Assembly (NCBI GenBank): GCA_016280915.1
Contig: JAEEHQ010000123.1
Location: forward strand, 1-52,666
Length of the DNA stretch: 52,666 nucleotides
Direction of reading: 5' to 3'
DNA from: Bacteroidales bacterium
Lineage (GTDB): Bacteria; Bacteroidota; Bacteroidia; Bacteroidales; P3
Positions 16,768-25,044 of the stretch are shown piece by piece. The stretch's first letter is position 1. Each line of letters opens with the position of its first letter. The notes under the pieces are model-generated. The model searched no databases. It worked only from the letters and a program-made list of their open reading frames with translations, and was not told the origin of the DNA. The translations under genes were made by a program, and so were the position numbers.

Positions 16768-17523
16768 ATGAAAAAGAACTTTTTATTATTGCTCACTTTT
16801 TTGGCTTTGGGCTTTGGCCTTACTGCCCAAACATCTACCCCGCAGATGCAGCAAACGGCGGGTGAAGAATCAGATGTCTTTTCGCCTGTGGGAAGATGGA
16901 CCCTTGGTGTGGATGCAGGTTTAGTCTTCAACACACTTGATGCAGGTACGGCCTATATGAAAAACTATACCTATATGCCCCGCCTAAGTTTTTCTTATGG
17001 GTTCAACTTGCGATATCAACCATATAAGTGGTTGGCTCTGCGCACTGGACTATACTATATCCCTAAGGATTATGTGCTCATGCAGGTTGACTCGATAACG
17101 ATCAATGACAAGATTGAAGTTTTTGCACGCGGCGAGATGGCCCAAAATGGGTATTTGAATGTGCCCTTCATGGCAGACCTTTCTATAGGAAAGAAGGTTC
17201 GGTATCACCTGTTTTTGGGAGGTTATATGGGTTATTGGCTTAACGGGAGCCGCAGTGGAGGTGCGTTGCCACTGATGTCTGTAAGAGATTCTTACGAATA
17301 CAGTGAACCCTATACTTTCGACAAGTCCCGCGACAACCGTTTTGATGCAGGACTTACCTATGGCTTGGGCATCAGCATCCCCTGCTCGAAGCGTGTGGGT
17401 ATTGATGTGAACATGCATTGGTACTATGGACTCACGGATTTGCAGAAGCGCCTCTCGCGCCAGCACAATCCACAATATAACACTTCTTTCCTCCTCTTGG
17501 TGGGAGCAACGTATACCTTGTAA
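16768..17523 (+). CDS. Outer-membrane beta-barrel protein (PorT/OMP_b-brl type), copy 1
   Basis: 251 residues with a signal peptide (MKKNFLLLLTFLALGFGLTAQ) followed by a small barrel. Alternating aromatic strands such as LSFSYGFNLRYQPYKWLALRTGLYYIPKDY and YHLFLGGYMGYWL are visible, and the last strand FLLLVGATYTL ends in a hydrophobic residue. The glycine/tyrosine patterns fit the small porin-like barrels common in Bacteroidota. It is followed after 24 nt by an S41-like lipoprotein gene. The same gene pair recurs immediately downstream, and this protein is a clear paralogue of the one at 18932-19675 (shared WYYG-LxDLQK/IYDIQK region). Substrate unknown. Confidence 0.75.
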   Translation: MKKNFLLLLTFLALGFGLTAQTSTPQMQQTAGEESDVFSPVGRWTLGVDAGLVFNTLDAGTAYMKNYTYMPRLSFSYGFNLRYQPYKWLALRTGLYYIPKDYVLMQVDSITINDKIEVFARGEMAQNGYLNVPFMADLSIGKKVRYHLFLGGYMGYWLNGSRSGGALPLMSVRDSYEYSEPYTFDKSRDNRFDAGLTYGLGISIPCSKRVGIDVNMHWYYGLTDLQKRLSRQHNPQYNTSFLLLVGATYTL

Positions 17524-17547
17524 AATTGTTAAATAATAATTTTCATT

Positions 17548-18825
17548 ATGACTCATAGGAATTTTTCTTCAGCTCGGCTGATTACATGTAGTATTATCAC
17601 CCTGATTCTCTTCTCTTCATGCCGCAAAGAGAAGCTTGATATTCAAAGTCCCAATAATCGCCGATGCTCCACCTATCTGGAACAATTTGAGGCGATTTGG
17701 GAAGGTCTCGACCACACCTATGTCATGTGGGATACTGATACCGTTGACTGGGATGCCCGTTACGAGAAGTATAGACCTATTTTTGCCTCTTTCGATGCCA
17801 ATGGTGTGGACTCGGCCACATATGTGAATACATGGAAGGGTGTCATCAACGGTCTGCTTGACCACCACATGACCCTCTTTTTGTGGAACCCTTCTGAAGG
17901 ACACAAATATCTTATCAAGATGGCTCCTCACCTTCCAAGTCGCGTCACCAAGTATGCAACCCAGGTAGAGATTCTGAAAAGACAATCAGGAATCAGCAAT
18001 TTTATAGAGTATAGCGATACAACAGGGAAGTATGTCAGCAGCGTTTTCTGCCTCCTGCCTGGCAAGTCGACCGGAAAACATATTGCCTATTTACGCCTTT
18101 CGGAATTCAACATGTCCACATTGTTCGATAAGTCGGCCCCTGCAGATGCTCGAGCTCCTTTCCGTGCCTTTTATGGCGATGGTGACACAGCATGGTTTAC
18201 TGGTGTCACCAATGGTGCAGTAGGCAAATCGGATGTGGAATCTATCATCATTGATCTTCGTGGTAATCCTGGCGGAAGTGTTTCCGAAATTAGCCCATTC
18301 ATTGGGTCCCTCTTGCAGAATATGTTTCATTGGGGCTATACTCGCTATAAACAGGGTTTGAATCGAATGGATTATACTGTGTGGGAGCCGCTGGAGTTTG
18401 AGTGTCCGCGTAGCCATCTGAAGGAGGCTAAGCCCATCGTGGTGCTGTCGGATGCCAATTCGGTCAGTTGCGCTGAGCTGAGCACCTATATCCTCAAGAC
18501 AATCCCCAATGGTACATTCATCGGAGAGAGCACTTATGGCGGCACTTGTGCCTTAAGTCCTAATACCGATGTGACTTTCAATCTGTTTTATACAGGCTGT
18601 TTCGGCGATCAGCAGTTGTATGAGAAGAATAAGCCGACCCATCCAGAAGACTTTTCTTACTTTATGTACAGCGGTACCTATCAGGTTGTCACAACTGAAT
18701 ATAAGAGTCTTGAGGGTGTTGGTGTGACTCCCGATATTGAGGTGCCATACAACGACAGCGAACTCTCAGCAGGAGTTGACAGCCAGCTCAACCGCGCGCT
18801 ACAATATCTGCGCACAGGCAAATAA
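17548..18825 (+). CDS. S41-family peptidase-like lipoprotein, copy 1
   Basis: 425 residues. An SpII signal (LITLILFSSCRKE) puts it on a membrane, probably the outer membrane. The C-terminal half matches the S41 (tail-specific/tricorn-core) fold: IIIDLRGNPGGSVSE, then VVLSDANSVSCAELS with candidate nucleophile Ser307, then GTFIGESTYGG and the closing VGVTPDIEV. The lysine of CtpA-type Ser/Lys enzymes, expected 25 residues after the serine, is Gly here. An early LLDHH (His106/107) matches the D-x-H motif of S41B-type enzymes, which use a histidine. No PDZ domain is evident. It pairs with the barrel gene upstream. Confidence 0.75.
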   Translation: MTHRNFSSARLITCSIITLILFSSCRKEKLDIQSPNNRRCSTYLEQFEAIWEGLDHTYVMWDTDTVDWDARYEKYRPIFASFDANGVDSATYVNTWKGVINGLLDHHMTLFLWNPSEGHKYLIKMAPHLPSRVTKYATQVEILKRQSGISNFIEYSDTTGKYVSSVFCLLPGKSTGKHIAYLRLSEFNMSTLFDKSAPADARAPFRAFYGDGDTAWFTGVTNGAVGKSDVESIIIDLRGNPGGSVSEISPFIGSLLQNMFHWGYTRYKQGLNRMDYTVWEPLEFECPRSHLKEAKPIVVLSDANSVSCAELSTYILKTIPNGTFIGESTYGGTCALSPNTDVTFNLFYTGCFGDQQLYEKNKPTHPEDFSYFMYSGTYQVVTTEYKSLEGVGVTPDIEVPYNDSELSAGVDSQLNRALQYLRTGK

Positions 18826-18931
18826 CTACTGTAACCGCCGTGCTTGATTATGAAGAATAGGTGACTCCAGCACATAATTGTTGCATGTTATTTGTAATCG
18901 TTATTATTTGATAATCTTTTTACAATCAAAA

Positions 18932-19675
18932 ATGAAACTAATCCAACACCTTTCAATCCTTATCCTGGCTTTGATGGTAGCCATTCCTATGTCACTCAAG
19001 GCACAAGAGGATTCGGCTCCTGTAAATCCAGCTGCTGAAACATCTCCCAGAACGCCCCATTTCTCGATTGGCGTGCTTGGAGGATTAGACCGCAACTACC
19101 ACATTGTCGACATGTCCTACATGACCGACTATAGTTTTTCGCCCTATGCCCCGGGTACCTCTTATGGGGTACAACTGGGCTATTCGCCTTGGAAGTGGTT
19201 GACATTCCGTGTGGACGGTGTGATGCTAAATAAGAATTATTACCGCGAGCACATGATGGCCAATGGAGGTGGAGCCTATCCCGACACCACCACCAACCAA
19301 TATGTCAACGTGCCGTTGGTGGTGATGCTGAATGTGGGGAATGCCGTAAGACTGCATGCTTTTGGCGGAGTATATGGTGGCTACTGGCTTTCCAGTCATC
19401 GCAAAGGTAAAACGATGGCTGTGTTCGGCTCTCCCCTATATGACGAGGATGTGGACCTCGACTCTGAGGAGTCGCAGATTAAGTATAACCGCAAGGACGG
19501 CGGCTTTACCTATGGGGCTGGACTGAGTGGTGTGATAGCCAAACGAGTTGAGATAGGTGTTGAAGTGCGTTGGTATTATGGTATATATGATATTCAAAAA
19601 GAATATATGACCAATCTCAATCCGCGCTACAATACTACCTTTGTGATGCAGGCTGGATTGAGCTTCTGGCTATAG
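18932..19675 (+). CDS. Outer-membrane beta-barrel protein (PorT/OMP_b-brl type), copy 2
   Basis: 247 residues from the ATG at 18932, chosen because it opens a good signal peptide (MKLIQHLSILILALMVAIPMSLKAQ). An earlier in-frame ATG at 18878 would put 18 residues ahead of it. The barrel part (YGVQLGYSPWKWLTFRVDGV, LHAFGGVYGGYWLSSH, FTYGAGLSGVIAKRVEIG, VRWYYGIYDIQKEY, QAGLSFWL) aligns strand by strand with copy 1 at 16768. It lies 106 nt after the first S41 gene and 48 nt before the second, in the same strand order as the first pair. Confidence 0.75.
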   Translation: MKLIQHLSILILALMVAIPMSLKAQEDSAPVNPAAETSPRTPHFSIGVLGGLDRNYHIVDMSYMTDYSFSPYAPGTSYGVQLGYSPWKWLTFRVDGVMLNKNYYREHMMANGGGAYPDTTTNQYVNVPLVVMLNVGNAVRLHAFGGVYGGYWLSSHRKGKTMAVFGSPLYDEDVDLDSEESQIKYNRKDGGFTYGAGLSGVIAKRVEIGVEVRWYYGIYDIQKEYMTNLNPRYNTTFVMQAGLSFWL

Positions 19676-19723
19676 TTTCGTTGCGTTGTAAATGATTGTT
19701 TTGTTAATGTAAATTTTGTACAG

Positions 19724-21082
19724 ATGAAATACTCTTTGGTTAAAATAGTTCTCTTTTCGTCACTTTTTCTGTTCATAATGACTTCCTGTCGCAAAGAGTC
19801 GACAGTGAGTGATTTTGTCAATCCGAATAGTCGTGTCTGCACCACCTACGCTTCGCAGTTTGAAGCCGTGTGGCAAGGCATGGATCAAGGCTATGTCTTT
19901 TGGGGTCATGATACGGTGAACTGGGACGAGCGTTACCGTACCTTCAAACCAGTTTTCGATAGTTTCGACCATGCCAGCTATGTTTCGCAAGCTGCGTATC
20001 AACAGGCTTATACAGATCTTTTCGAAGGGTTGCTGGACCATCACCTGTTTGGTATTTTCTATGCTCCTGGCAACAATGGAAAATTTGCCATGGTTAGCCC
20101 TGGCGTAAATGAATATGAACATACCACTTATTCTGGTGCTGAAATGGAGAAAGAACTGGATGCTCTTCAGAAACGTTCCGATCTGGTGAAGTATATTGGC
20201 TACGATGCCACAATTAACTACACTTACGGCATCAGCATACCAGGCACTCACTTTGCCTTAATCAAGGGAAAGAATGCGGGCGAGATGATTGCCTATTTCC
20301 GTTTCACGGGCTTCAGTTTGTCGGAGTTGCTCCAATATAGGTATGTCTTGCCGAGTTATGTCTTTGCCCCCATCAAGGCTTTCTACGGTACCGACGAAGG
20401 GTACGGAATTACCCCCAAGGGCTATGCCAATAACGATTCTGTGGTTGGTATTATCATCGATCTTCGAGGCAATGGTGGCGGCAGTACCGCTGACCTCCAG
20501 CCTTTTATAGGGTCACTCGCTCAGCAGCATAGTGTTGTGGGCTATACCCGTGTGAAAGATGGCTTCGGCCGTCTTGACTACAGTCCTTGGGCTGAATACA
20601 TGGTCTACTGCCCCAGCAACCATCTGCTCAAGGAGAAACCTGTGGTGGCATTGGTTGACATCAACTCTGTTAGTTGTGCCGAGTTGGCCACCATGCTCAT
20701 CAAAGGTCTGCCCCAAGGTAAAGTAATTGGCGAGCGCACCTACGGTGCCATTGGTGCCCTGCTGCCTAATTCCACCTATAGCCACGACTTGTTCTACAGC
20801 GGATGCATGGGTGATTACACTATGTATGAATACTACAGACAGTATATCGGCGAAGGCGTAGATTATCTTGTTCAGCATGTCTATCGGTCTGAGTACAAAG
20901 GAAAATATCCTTTCTACATCTACACCAGCACTTTCAATATGGTTGATAAAGATTACAACCAAGTTGAGGGTGTTGGTGTGAAACCCGATATAGAGGTACT
21001 GTTCAATCGCAACCGTCTATGGAACGAAGGACTTGATATTCAGCTCGAGCGGGCTCTCCGCTATATCAAAACGGGTCGATAA
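19724..21082 (+). CDS. S41-family peptidase-like lipoprotein, copy 2
   Basis: 452 residues, a paralogue of the protein at 17548. SpII signal LFLFIMTSCRKE. Motifs match copy 1: QFEAVWQGMDQGYVFW, LLDHH at residues 103-107, IIIDLRGNGGGSTAD, DINSVSCAELA with candidate nucleophile Ser317, GERTYGA and VGVKPDIEV. The CtpA-type lysine position is Ala, so both copies lack it while keeping the DxH histidine, which argues for an S41B-like mechanism rather than simple decay. The two lipoproteins differ most in the 20860-20940 insertion (about 15-25 residues). It converges with the BtuF-like gene. Confidence 0.75.
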   Translation: MKYSLVKIVLFSSLFLFIMTSCRKESTVSDFVNPNSRVCTTYASQFEAVWQGMDQGYVFWGHDTVNWDERYRTFKPVFDSFDHASYVSQAAYQQAYTDLFEGLLDHHLFGIFYAPGNNGKFAMVSPGVNEYEHTTYSGAEMEKELDALQKRSDLVKYIGYDATINYTYGISIPGTHFALIKGKNAGEMIAYFRFTGFSLSELLQYRYVLPSYVFAPIKAFYGTDEGYGITPKGYANNDSVVGIIIDLRGNGGGSTADLQPFIGSLAQQHSVVGYTRVKDGFGRLDYSPWAEYMVYCPSNHLLKEKPVVALVDINSVSCAELATMLIKGLPQGKVIGERTYGAIGALLPNSTYSHDLFYSGCMGDYTMYEYYRQYIGEGVDYLVQHVYRSEYKGKYPFYIYTSTFNMVDKDYNQVEGVGVKPDIEVLFNRNRLWNEGLDIQLERALRYIKTGR

Positions 21083-21110
21083 GGCTTGCACCTTGTCTAC
21101 CCTGTTCTAC

Positions 21111-22007
21111 TTACTTTTTGGTGCTGAATCGTGCAGCCAAAATTTTGATGGCTTCGATGTTGCGCGGACCTTGGATGTCAAGCTTGCCCGATTCAATAGT
21201 GATAATGTTGCCTTTTTTGACTGCTGATAAGCGGTTGTAGGGTTGTGTCTTGCAGAAGGTTGCCGAGTCTTCTGTTCTTATGATGATGAATTCCGGGTCT
21301 TTCTGCATGAGGGTTTCAAGGCTATAGCTCCACCCATCTACGTCGCTGGCAATGTTTTTGCCGCCAGCCATGGTGATGATGTCGTTGATGAAAGTATTGC
21401 CCCCTGCGGTATAATTACCCCCGGCACCGAATCCAACCACGTAGTAGGCAGTCTTGGGATTCACAATCTCACCTAATGAGTCCAGCACCTTGTCCAACTG
21501 CTTGTGTAGTAACTTGTTCAGGCTGTCTGCAGCTTCTTTACGGTCAATCAACTGTCCAATTTTGTCAATGTTGCCGAATAGTCCGTCAAATTGTTGTTTC
21601 TCAATGATGCTGACAAAAGGGACTCCCATTTTCTCTAACTGCTGAACATTTTTTTGCTGCACCATAGAACTGCTCAACACCAGTTCGGGTTGTAGAGAAA
21701 GTATTTGCTCAATGTTCATGTTGGTGATACCTCCTATACTGGGAATTTTCTCAACCTCAGGAGGATAAGTGCAGAAATCGGTGCGTCCGACCAAAAGGTC
21801 GCCAGCACCTAATGCAAACATGATCTCGGTAACTGAGTGCGACACGCTGACGATGCGGGTAGGGGAGGAGGGTACTTTTACCTCGCGACCATAATCATCT
21901 GTAAAAGTATATGATTGGGGTTCTTTATTGCCTTGTTCTTGTTGTTTGCAACTGCAGAGGCTGGCTACAAGGGTCAGGCAGATGATTAAAATAGGAATGC
22001 GTTTCAT
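21111..22007 (-). CDS. BtuF/FecB-like ABC-transporter substrate-binding lipoprotein
   Basis: 298 residues with lipobox SLCSC and a type III periplasmic-binding fold. Recognisable segments are RIVSVSHSVTEIMFALGAGDLLVGRT, PSIGGITNMNIEQILSLQPELVL, and the long backbone helix around FDGLFGNIDKIGQLI. This cluster binds cobalamin, heme or ferric siderophores. The sequence alone does not say which, and no permease or ATPase gene is adjacent. It follows gapA on the same strand. Its ATG lies only 5 nt beyond the T-run of the gapA terminator, so it seems to depend on read-through or on a promoter within or upstream of that hairpin. No cobalamin riboswitch is seen. Confidence 0.8.
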   Translation of the reverse strand: MKRIPILIICLTLVASLCSCKQQEQGNKEPQSYTFTDDYGREVKVPSSPTRIVSVSHSVTEIMFALGAGDLLVGRTDFCTYPPEVEKIPSIGGITNMNIEQILSLQPELVLSSSMVQQKNVQQLEKMGVPFVSIIEKQQFDGLFGNIDKIGQLIDRKEAADSLNKLLHKQLDKVLDSLGEIVNPKTAYYVVGFGAGGNYTAGGNTFINDIITMAGGKNIASDVDGWSYSLETLMQKDPEFIIIRTEDSATFCKTQPYNRLSAVKKGNIITIESGKLDIQGPRNIEAIKILAARFSTKK

Positions 22008-22012
22008 AATAC

Positions 22013-22051
22013 AAAAAAAAAGGGGAGTGTATCATCGTGGTACACTCCCCT
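22013..22051 (-). terminator. gapA terminator abutting the BtuF-like start codon
   Basis: Minus-strand hairpin with an 11-bp stem (22041-22051 with 22021-22031; AGGGGAGTGTA and complement), a 9-nt loop, then a run of eight U (22013-22020). It is a canonical intrinsic terminator, and the T-run ends 5 nt before the downstream ATG at 22007. Confidence 0.85.
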
Positions 22052-22103
22052 GATTGTGTTTATTTGGGTGGGTTGTATTCTTCACCCATTGTATAAGTGT
22101 GTA

Positions 22104-23114
22104 TTACAGCAGAGTGGCCAGTTTGGCAGCGAGGTCGCTAACGCGGGTGCTGTAGCCCTTCTCGTTGTCGTACCAGCTGATAACCTTCACCATGTTGCCG
22201 TCCATCACCTGGGTCAGCAGGCTGTCGAAGATAGAGCTATGGGTGTTGTCAACGATATCGATGCTGACGATGGGGTCTGCGGTGTACTGTAAGATGCCTT
22301 TCATGGGGCCTTCAGCAGCTTCCTTAATGGCAGCGTTGATTTCCTCCTTGGTGACGTTGCACTTCATCTCTGCAGTGAGGTCAACAACAGAACCGTCGGG
22401 GGTAGGAACGCGCATGGCGAAGCCATCCAGTTTGCCCTGCAGTTCGGGAATCACCAGACCCACAGCCTTAGCGGCACCACTGGAGGTGGGAATGATAGAA
22501 ACGGCAGCAGCACGGGCACGACGGAGGTCGCTGTGAGGCTGATCAAGAATCTTCTGGTCGTTGGTATAGCTGTGGATGGTGTTCATCAAACCGCGTTTGA
22601 TGCCGAATTTGTCGTTCAACACCTTGGCCATAGGAGCCAAGCAGTTGGTGGTGCAGCTAGCGTTGCTCACGAGCTGCATTTCCTTGGTGAGGATGTTGTC
22701 ATTAACGCCCATCACGATGGTGGCATCCACGTCGTCGGCCTTACTGGCGGGCACGGTCAGAATCACCTTCTTGGCACCAGCGTTGATGTGTTTCATCATC
22801 TGTTCTCTCTTCTTGAACAGACCGGTAGACTCAATCACGATGTCAATGCCGAGTTCTTTCCAAGGGAGGTTCTGGGGGTCGCGCTCAGCATAAATTTTCA
22901 CCTTCTTGCCATTCACAACGATGCAATCGCCTTCGGCATGCACTTCGCCGGGGAAATTGTCGTGAACGGAGTCGTATTTGAAAAGGTATGCGAGAGTCTC
23001 TGCGCTGGTAAGGTCGTTCACGGCGACGACTTCAAGCTCAGGATGGTTTTCCATGATAGCACGGAAGGACATGCGTCCGATACGGCCAAAACCGTTGATA
23101 GCTACTTTAATCAT
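22104..23114 (-). CDS. gapA: Glyceraldehyde-3-phosphate dehydrogenase, type I
   Basis: 336 residues, the glycolytic enzyme. The Rossmann start is VAINGFGRIGRMSFRAI, Asp34 in VNDLT fits NAD specificity, and the catalytic Cys154 lies in SNASCTTNCLAPM. Further landmarks are HSYTNDQKILDQPHSDLRRARAAA, the Thr/Arg phosphate-site segments, and the C-terminal WYDNEKGYSTRV. Length is standard. A Bacteroidota-type promoter precedes it and a strong intrinsic terminator follows. Confidence 0.97.
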   Translation of the reverse strand: MIKVAINGFGRIGRMSFRAIMENHPELEVVAVNDLTSAETLAYLFKYDSVHDNFPGEVHAEGDCIVVNGKKVKIYAERDPQNLPWKELGIDIVIESTGLFKKREQMMKHINAGAKKVILTVPASKADDVDATIVMGVNDNILTKEMQLVSNASCTTNCLAPMAKVLNDKFGIKRGLMNTIHSYTNDQKILDQPHSDLRRARAAAVSIIPTSSGAAKAVGLVIPELQGKLDGFAMRVPTPDGSVVDLTAEMKCNVTKEEINAAIKEAAEGPMKGILQYTADPIVSIDIVDNTHSSIFDSLLTQVMDGNMVKVISWYDNEKGYSTRVSDLAAKLATLL

Positions 23115-23167
23115 ATTATTTTGATTTTGAAATGTTTATGTATTAATTATTTTTTTGTAACGATTTA

Positions 23168-23199
23168 CAAATATACATTTTTTTTCTTATTTCAACAAA
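23168..23199 (-). promoter_or_regulatory. gapA promoter
   Basis: On the minus strand, TTTG (23196-23199) and TATATTTG (23168-23175) are separated by 20 nt, matching the Bacteroidota -33/-7 pattern. The -7 box is 53 nt upstream of the gapA ATG. Confidence 0.65.
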
Positions 23200-23205
23200 A
23201 AAATG

Positions 23206-23213
23206 TAATTTTG
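23206..23213 (+). promoter_or_regulatory. -7 box of the tandem transglycosylase genes
   Basis: TAATTTTG (TAnnTTTG consensus) on the plus strand, 31 nt before the TTG start at 23245. No TTTG lies at -33. It overlaps the divergent gapA promoter region. Confidence 0.4.
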
Positions 23214-23244
23214 CAATAAAAATAAGGTGCCAAGAAACTCATAA

Positions 23245-24192
23245 TTGTCAATAATAGTGAAAAGTAATCCCAATAGTGCCTATTTGATAAGGAGGCTACT
23301 TCAACTTACACGTTGGTGCTTTTTCTTGTTATTGCTATTCATCATATTTGGCCTCTTTTATGCAGCTACTCAATGGCATGGCTTTGGGAAAGTGGTTGTT
23401 TTGATAGTTGCAACAATGCTGGCGATTACGATTTTTCAAGTACTTTACTGCAAATTTTTTCCTCCAATAATTACTCCATTGATGATTAAGCGCTACTTTG
23501 AGCAGTTTAAGCTGCAGGGAAGAGAGAAACATTTTGAATGGAAAGTAGTGCCGATTGAGTTGATTTCTCATTTTTTGGTAGATTTGGCAAATGTTGCCGA
23601 AAATTCAGGCCTTTTCCTTTACGATAAAGGCATTGCACATCATCAACTTGTTGTTGCCTATAGGCATAACAGAACTTCACCAAGTCTAAAAGGAGGTAGC
23701 ACTATCACACAGCAGACAGCCAAGAACTGTTTTCTTCCACATTCCCGTACTTGGCTTCGTAAAGTTGTAGAGACCTATTATGTTTGTTTGATGGATTTGT
23801 TATGGAGTAAGAAGCGTATCATGGAATGTTACCTCAATATCGTAGAATTTGGTGACGGCATCTATGGCTGCGAAGCCGCAAGTCAACACTATTTTCACCA
23901 TTCGGCTGCCACTCTAACCTTGGAAGAATCTGCTCTATTGATAGCCTCTCTGCCATGGCCGTTGCGGGGTAACCCCAATAGTCATTTTCCCGGCTATGAC
24001 AAGCTTGTGTTAGATGTTCAAAGTTGGCTCCTTTATCACGGCCCCATTGACTGGAATGTCAAGCTGAGGGATTTGGATGCGTCCAAAGTAAGAGTGTGTA
24101 ATCGGGGGCTTGTCTATTTTATCTGCTGGTTGTGCTTGCAGAAATACAACGAACTAAAAAATACATTCAATGTCAAAAAGACGCAAAAATAA
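23245..24192 (+). CDS. Monofunctional GT51 peptidoglycan glycosyltransferase, divergent copy
   Basis: 315 residues if begun at TTG 23245; GTG at 23257 is an alternative, and no ATG precedes the fold. Two N-terminal membrane segments lead into the GT51 domain. The first motif reads AENSGLFLYDKGIAH, where family members have SEDxxFxxHxGxD. The catalytic Glu is kept, but the Asp is Asn, a residue is inserted, and the His is lost. The second and third motifs are intact (GGSTITQQTAKNCFL, MECYLNIVEFGDGIYGCEAASQHYF). A normal copy follows directly with a 23-nt overlap. It may be a weakly active or regulatory duplicate. Confidence 0.75.
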   Translation: MSIIVKSNPNSAYLIRRLLQLTRWCFFLLLLFIIFGLFYAATQWHGFGKVVVLIVATMLAITIFQVLYCKFFPPIITPLMIKRYFEQFKLQGREKHFEWKVVPIELISHFLVDLANVAENSGLFLYDKGIAHHQLVVAYRHNRTSPSLKGGSTITQQTAKNCFLPHSRTWLRKVVETYYVCLMDLLWSKKRIMECYLNIVEFGDGIYGCEAASQHYFHHSAATLTLEESALLIASLPWPLRGNPNSHFPGYDKLVLDVQSWLLYHGPIDWNVKLRDLDASKVRVCNRGLVYFICWLCLQKYNELKNTFNVKKTQK

Positions 24193-25039
24193 TAAGAAAA
24201 AAGTAAAAAAAGGGCTCAAACGTTGGAAACAACTCTCCTTCAAGGGCAAGATTTGGCGTTTCATTTGGGTCACACTATTGGCACTATTTGGTTTCTCAAT
24301 TTTTCAGGTGCTTTTCTGTGCCGTTATCAATCCTCCCATCACACCGCTCATGGTCACCCGTTTTTTTGAGCAGGTCAAGGACCCCAACCGCGAGGTGCGT
24401 TTCGAGCGCGACTACGTGCGGTTGGATAAGATTTCTCAAAACCTCGTCAATGCTGTCACCGTTTCCGAGGACGGTCTCTTCATGTACCATCACGGCTTTG
24501 ATGTCAAGCAACTGAAGATGTCTTATATCGAAGGCAAGAAAGGCCGTCGCCACCGTGGAGGCAGCACCATCAGCATGCAGACAGCCAAGAACTGCTTTCT
24601 GCCTCACAAACACAGCGTTGTGAGAAAGGCTGTGGAGGCTTACTACACCACACTCATAGAGAAAATATGGGGCAAGAAACGCATCATGGAATGCTACCTC
24701 AATGTTATTGAGTTCGGTGATGGTATTTATGGTTGCGAAGCTGCCAGCCAGCATTATTTCCACCACTCTGCTGAGCACCTTACCCGTCGCGAGGCCGCCC
24801 TGTTGGCTGTCTGTTTGCCTTCACCCCTCAAGATGAATCCTGGCCGTCCAGGACCTTACCTCAATCGCCAGGCCTCAGTCGTTCAAGGACGTATGTCAAA
24901 ATACGGCAAAATCAATCTCGATGCCAAGCGAGAAGACCTCAACCCAAAGCATCTGAAAGAGATGGATGAAACCCTTTGGGACTTTGCCTGGTGGGTGCTT
25001 ACCGATGGCGAGTCGCTGAAACCCAAAAAGAAAAAATAG
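24170..25039 (+). CDS. mtgA: Monofunctional biosynthetic peptidoglycan transglycosylase
   Basis: 289 residues, a lipid-II polymerising GT51 enzyme without a transpeptidase domain. A very basic N-terminus (MSKRRKNNKKKVKKGLKRWK) precedes one membrane helix (FIWVTLLALFGFSIFQVLF). Motifs are complete: VSEDGLFMYHHGFD with the catalytic Glu, GGSTISMQTAKNCFLPH, KRIMECYLNVIEFGDGIYGCEAASQHYFHHSA. It overlaps the divergent copy by 23 nt and is followed 5 nt later by xerD, so the three genes probably share a transcript. Confidence 0.9.
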   Translation: MSKRRKNNKKKVKKGLKRWKQLSFKGKIWRFIWVTLLALFGFSIFQVLFCAVINPPITPLMVTRFFEQVKDPNREVRFERDYVRLDKISQNLVNAVTVSEDGLFMYHHGFDVKQLKMSYIEGKKGRRHRGGSTISMQTAKNCFLPHKHSVVRKAVEAYYTTLIEKIWGKKRIMECYLNVIEFGDGIYGCEAASQHYFHHSAEHLTRREAALLAVCLPSPLKMNPGRPGPYLNRQASVVQGRMSKYGKINLDAKREDLNPKHLKEMDETLWDFAWWVLTDGESLKPKKKK

Positions 25040-25044
25040 ATCTT

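Noticed and set aside
22008..22103. Cobalamin riboswitch for the BtuF-like gene
   Set aside because: The region contains only the gapA terminator. No B12-box-like sequence or the required length of leader is present.
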